Below are positions 3,987 to 6,343 of a DNA stretch of 6,343 nucleotides, piece by piece. The number at the start of each line of letters is the position of its first letter. Within the stretch, counting starts at the first letter, position 1. Origin of the DNA: Candidatus Omnitrophota bacterium. Lineage in GTDB: Bacteria; Omnitrophota; Gorgyraeia; Gygaellales; UBA12090. Under the pieces are notes generated by a model. The model was not told the origin of the DNA. It did not search any database and saw only the letters and a program-made list of their open reading frames with translations. The stretch covers positions 1 through 6,343 of the forward strand of contig DOMD01000050.1 in the NCBI GenBank assembly GCA_003510525.1. Direction: 5' to 3'. The translations under genes were made by a program, and so were the position numbers.

Positions 3987-6162
3987 ACAATTATCTAATC
4001 CAGCTAATTATTATTTTAATCCTTATGCCTTGCCGGGGATACCGGTAAGCATCCTGTTTTTTGCCATCGGACTCTTTGTCCTGAAGCAAAACAGAAGCTC
4101 CGCCATAAATATAGCCTTCTTCTATAAATGCCTGGCAATGGGTTTTTGGCTGTTTAGCATTTCCCTGGTTTATCTCAGCAATAACCTCCAAACGGCAGTA
4201 GCATGGTATAGATATTTCACTTTTTTCGGGGTAATTAACATAACCCCGGCAACACTGTTTTTTGTAACAGCCTGGAGCGGACGGCTGAAGGAGAAAAAGG
4301 TTTTTCTGGCGGTGAATTTTGCCATTTCTTTTGCCGTCTATATCCTGGCTGTTACCACCGATAAATTGATTTCCCCTTACCAGATGCGCCATTATTTCTG
4401 GGGGTATTATCCTGTCTATAGCCTGTGGCTGGTGCCGTATTTGGCATCGTTTTTTATCCAATACATAATCAGTGTCAAGGGCCTGTGCCTGGCTTATAAA
4501 TCCGAGAATATCCCCATCAAAAAACTGCAGAAAAAGATGGTAATTATCGCCCTTTTGCTGGGGATAACCGCCTCCGCGGATTTTCTGCCTAAGTTCTTTA
4601 ACTTCGGGATGTATCCCTACGGATATATCTCTATGTTTGTCTATATATCTTTAGTAGCCTACGCGATTGTAAAATACCGGGCCTTTGACATTGAGACCGC
4701 GATCCACAAAACAATAATGTGGCTATTTAGTTTCTCTTTCATAATTATCCCGATTTTGCTTTTGCATAAGTGGGTTTCTCCGCATATTAGAGCGTCTGGG
4801 CCTTTACAGGCGTGGTTTTGGACGGCGAGTTTCCTTTTGGCCGCTTTTTACTTTCGCTCTGTCCAGCCCAGGATAGACCATATCTTTCAGCGCCGCCGCG
4901 CCAATCTTGAGGCAATCTCCCATCGTTTTGCCGAGGACCTGGTGCACTTGAAGGGGCTGGCCCAGCTTATCCCGCGCATTGAAAACGTGATTTCCGACGC
5001 CTTGTATTCCCGGCAGATAAACATATTCATTTATGACGAGAAGGCCTCAAGCTATAGATTGAAGACCGCCCCCAGAGATCTCAAGGGAAGCGGGCAATTA
5101 AGCAAAGATGAGCAGTTTCTTCTGTGGCTGGCCAGGAATAATAAGATCGCCTATAAGGAGTTTACGGATATAGACCCCGCCTACGCGCCGGTTAAGGAGA
5201 AGGCCGAGGATTATTTTAAGGAGATGGAGGCGGTGGCGGTGATACCCCTGGTCCTGAATGAGAAACTTTTAGGCCTGATCAACTTAGGCAAGAAATCCAA
5301 CCTTAAGCCTTACAGCGCGGCGGATTTTTATTTCTTGAATATCCTGAAAAACCAGTCCGCCATCGCCATATCCAATTCCCTGCTTTATGAGAATATGGAG
5401 GAGCAGGTTCGCCAGAGGACCCGGGAGTTGGTAGAGGTGCAGAAACAGCTTACCCATGCCGAGAAATTAGCTACCGTAGGCACCCTGGCCGGAGGGGTGG
5501 CCCATGAGATAAATAATCCCCTGACCGCGGTATTGACCAATGTCCAGATGCTTCTGGCTTCGGATACTGTTAAAGACGCCTCTGACCGGGAGTCTTTGGA
5601 GTTGATTGAGGAGGCCACCAAACGCTGCCGGACAATAGTCCAGAAATTGATGGTTTATGCCAAGAAGCCCTTGGAGAGCGCTGAGGTGTCCAGCGTTAAT
5701 TTGTTGGATGTCCTGCGTAATGTAATGTCTTTTATCGGATTTCAATTAGAGCAGGAGAATATCAAGCTAAGTATAGATGCCAAGAAAGATGCCTACCAGG
5801 TTATGGGCAATGCCAATGAGTTGGAACAGGTGCTTACCAATATAATCCTGAACGCCAAAGACGCCATCAGGCAGATAAGAAAAAGCGGCGTAATAAAAGT
5901 ATCTTTTATAGAGAATCAGGAATGGATAAGGCTTGAGATTGAAGATGAGGGCAAAGGAATATCCCAGGAAGTAATTCCTAAGATTTTTGACCCCTTCTTT
6001 ACCACCAAGGACGTGGGAAAAGGGCTGGGCCTGGGCCTGTCTATCTGCCATGCGATAATCGAGAAGCATAACGGAATGATTACCGCCCGTTCCGAGCCTG
6101 GCAAAGGCTCGGTATTTATAGTGCAACTGCCAAAGGCGAAAATTAAGAACAAGGTTAAATAA
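3979..6162 (+). CDS. Multi-pass membrane sensor histidine kinase (7TM-like N-terminus, GAF, HisKA, HATPase_c)
   Basis: This 727-residue inner-membrane kinase has about nine hydrophobic segments in residues 17-292 (near 18-36, 46-66, 82-99, 107-125, 147-166, 186-204, 213-231, 245-263 and 275-292). The linker Y-R-A-F-D-I-E-T-A-I-H-K-T (233-245) is typical of kinases with 7TM-type sensor regions. A GAF-like domain follows (about 305-465), then a coiled coil (466-497). HisKA carries the phospho-accepting His509 in G-G-V-A-H-E-I-N-N-P-L. HATPase_c has the N box around Asn625, G1 D-E-G-K-G (656-660), the F box D-P-F-F-T-T-K (671-677) and G2 G-L-G-L-G-L (682-687). All catalytic motifs are intact, and the His box resembles NtrB-type kinases. 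The signal is unknown, but a membrane-embedded lipid-related cue is possible given the reductase upstream. The layout recalls PrsK of PEP-CTERM systems, but nothing else here supports that name. The start overlaps the preceding gene, implying coupled translation. Confidence 0.92.
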   Translation: MFKQLSNPANYYFNPYALPGIPVSILFFAIGLFVLKQNRSSAINIAFFYKCLAMGFWLFSISLVYLSNNLQTAVAWYRYFTFFGVINITPATLFFVTAWSGRLKEKKVFLAVNFAISFAVYILAVTTDKLISPYQMRHYFWGYYPVYSLWLVPYLASFFIQYIISVKGLCLAYKSENIPIKKLQKKMVIIALLLGITASADFLPKFFNFGMYPYGYISMFVYISLVAYAIVKYRAFDIETAIHKTIMWLFSFSFIIIPILLLHKWVSPHIRASGPLQAWFWTASFLLAAFYFRSVQPRIDHIFQRRRANLEAISHRFAEDLVHLKGLAQLIPRIENVISDALYSRQINIFIYDEKASSYRLKTAPRDLKGSGQLSKDEQFLLWLARNNKIAYKEFTDIDPAYAPVKEKAEDYFKEMEAVAVIPLVLNEKLLGLINLGKKSNLKPYSAADFYFLNILKNQSAIAISNSLLYENMEEQVRQRTRELVEVQKQLTHAEKLATVGTLAGGVAHEINNPLTAVLTNVQMLLASDTVKDASDRESLELIEEATKRCRTIVQKLMVYAKKPLESAEVSSVNLLDVLRNVMSFIGFQLEQENIKLSIDAKKDAYQVMGNANELEQVLTNIILNAKDAIRQIRKSGVIKVSFIENQEWIRLEIEDEGKGISQEVIPKIFDPFFTTKDVGKGLGLGLSICHAIIEKHNGMITARSEPGKGSVFIVQLPKAKIKNKVK

Positions 6163-6191
6163 GTATTTCTACGCCAAACAAGGGGGAGATA

Positions 6192-6343
6192 ATGCCTAAG
6201 AATATCCTGATAATTGATGATGAGGAGCTGATAATCAAATCTTTAAGAAAATTACTGGAAAAAGAAGGATATTCGGTTTTCATTGCCAAGAACGGGCAGG
6301 ATGCTGTGATTATGGCTGAGGAAGAAAATTTTGATTTAATCGT
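6192..6343 (+). CDS. Response regulator, N-terminal receiver domain (partial)
   Basis: The first 50 residues of a CheY-like receiver domain are visible and the gene runs off the window. The sequence P-K-N-I-L-I-I-D-D-E-E gives the acidic Asp9/Asp10 pair that binds magnesium. L-L-E-K-E-G-Y-S-V and A-K-N-G-Q-D-A are the usual second strand and helix, and F-D-L-I-V leads up to the phospho-accepting Asp, which would fall just past the end. AGGGGGAG (6181-6188) is a good ribosome binding site just before the ATG. The gap to the kinase is 29 nt, so it is the probable cognate partner in the same operon. The output domain is not visible. An NtrC-type sigma54 activator is common beside kinases of this kind but is unproven here. 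Confidence 0.92.
   Translation, partial: MPKNILIIDDEELIIKSLRKLLEKEGYSVFIAKNGQDAVIMAEEENFDLI

Noticed and set aside
3991..4461. Long open frame on the minus strand (156 codons) within the kinase gene
   Set aside because: It runs opposite the transmembrane-coding part of the kinase, is of low complexity, and has no recognisable motifs or ribosome binding site.
3979..6162. Naming the kinase PrsK of a PEP-CTERM/exosortase system
   Set aside because: The multi-TM plus GAF plus kinase layout is similar, but no exosortase, PEP-CTERM or polysaccharide gene is present in the window.
2418..6343. Alkane-biosynthesis operon of the cyanobacterial type
   Set aside because: Only the acyl-ACP reductase homologue is present. 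No ferritin-like aldehyde-deformylating oxygenase is found on either strand.
1..6343. CRISPR array, tRNA or rRNA genes
   Set aside because: No regularly spaced repeats, and no cloverleaf or rRNA-like conserved segments, were found on reading the window.

Overview
The window is from a bacterium of moderate GC content with strong Shine-Dalgarno sites, sigma70-type promoters and short intergenic gaps. The gene content resembles what is seen in environmental, often uncultivated Gram-negative lineages: type II and type VII toxin-antitoxin pairs, an excisionase-type helix-turn-helix protein, inverted repeats with a GGGGTCAG core, and a large multi-pass histidine kinase. Candidate phylum Omnitrophota or a relative is my guess, held at low confidence. 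The sequence contains no rRNA or other marker that would settle it.

Positions 1-1300 and on to 2400 form an accessory, recombination-marked zone. A near-consensus promoter (40-68) drives an AbrB/MazE-type antitoxin (124-387) that overlaps a RelE/ParE-fold toxin (384-662) by 4 nt. A 368-bp gene-free stretch follows. It holds an 82-bp inverted-repeat element (717-798) and an orphan intrinsic terminator (924-951), then a second promoter of the same TTGACA-17-TATACT design (973-1001) with a perfect palindrome in its spacer. That promoter serves a small excisionase/MerR-type DNA-binding protein (1031-1273), whose stop codon lies inside a strong terminator. Next comes an MntA-HepT (nucleotidyltransferase/HEPN) toxin-antitoxin pair (1336-1752 and 1752-2171). 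Immediately behind HepT is a second, truncated copy of the 3' end of the helix-turn-helix gene (2178-2307), so the MntA-HepT pair lies between direct repeats. A terminator at 2351-2402 closes the zone.

Positions 2418-6343 look like one co-directional operon with a different character. The first gene encodes a 522-residue fusion of an SRPBCC (START-like, hydrophobic-ligand) domain with a complete homologue of the cyanobacterial long-chain acyl-ACP reductase, including the nucleotide-binding GGTGDIG motif and the acyl-accepting cysteine. Its last 8 nt overlap a 727-residue membrane histidine kinase (about nine TM segments, GAF, HisKA, HATPase_c). A response regulator starting at 6192 follows and is cut by the window end. 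The arrangement suggests that fatty-acyl/aldehyde chemistry and a two-component signalling pathway are co-expressed. No aldehyde-deformylating oxygenase, the usual partner in cyanobacteria, is present here. The SRPBCC-reductase fusion and its coupling to the kinase are the most interesting content of the window.
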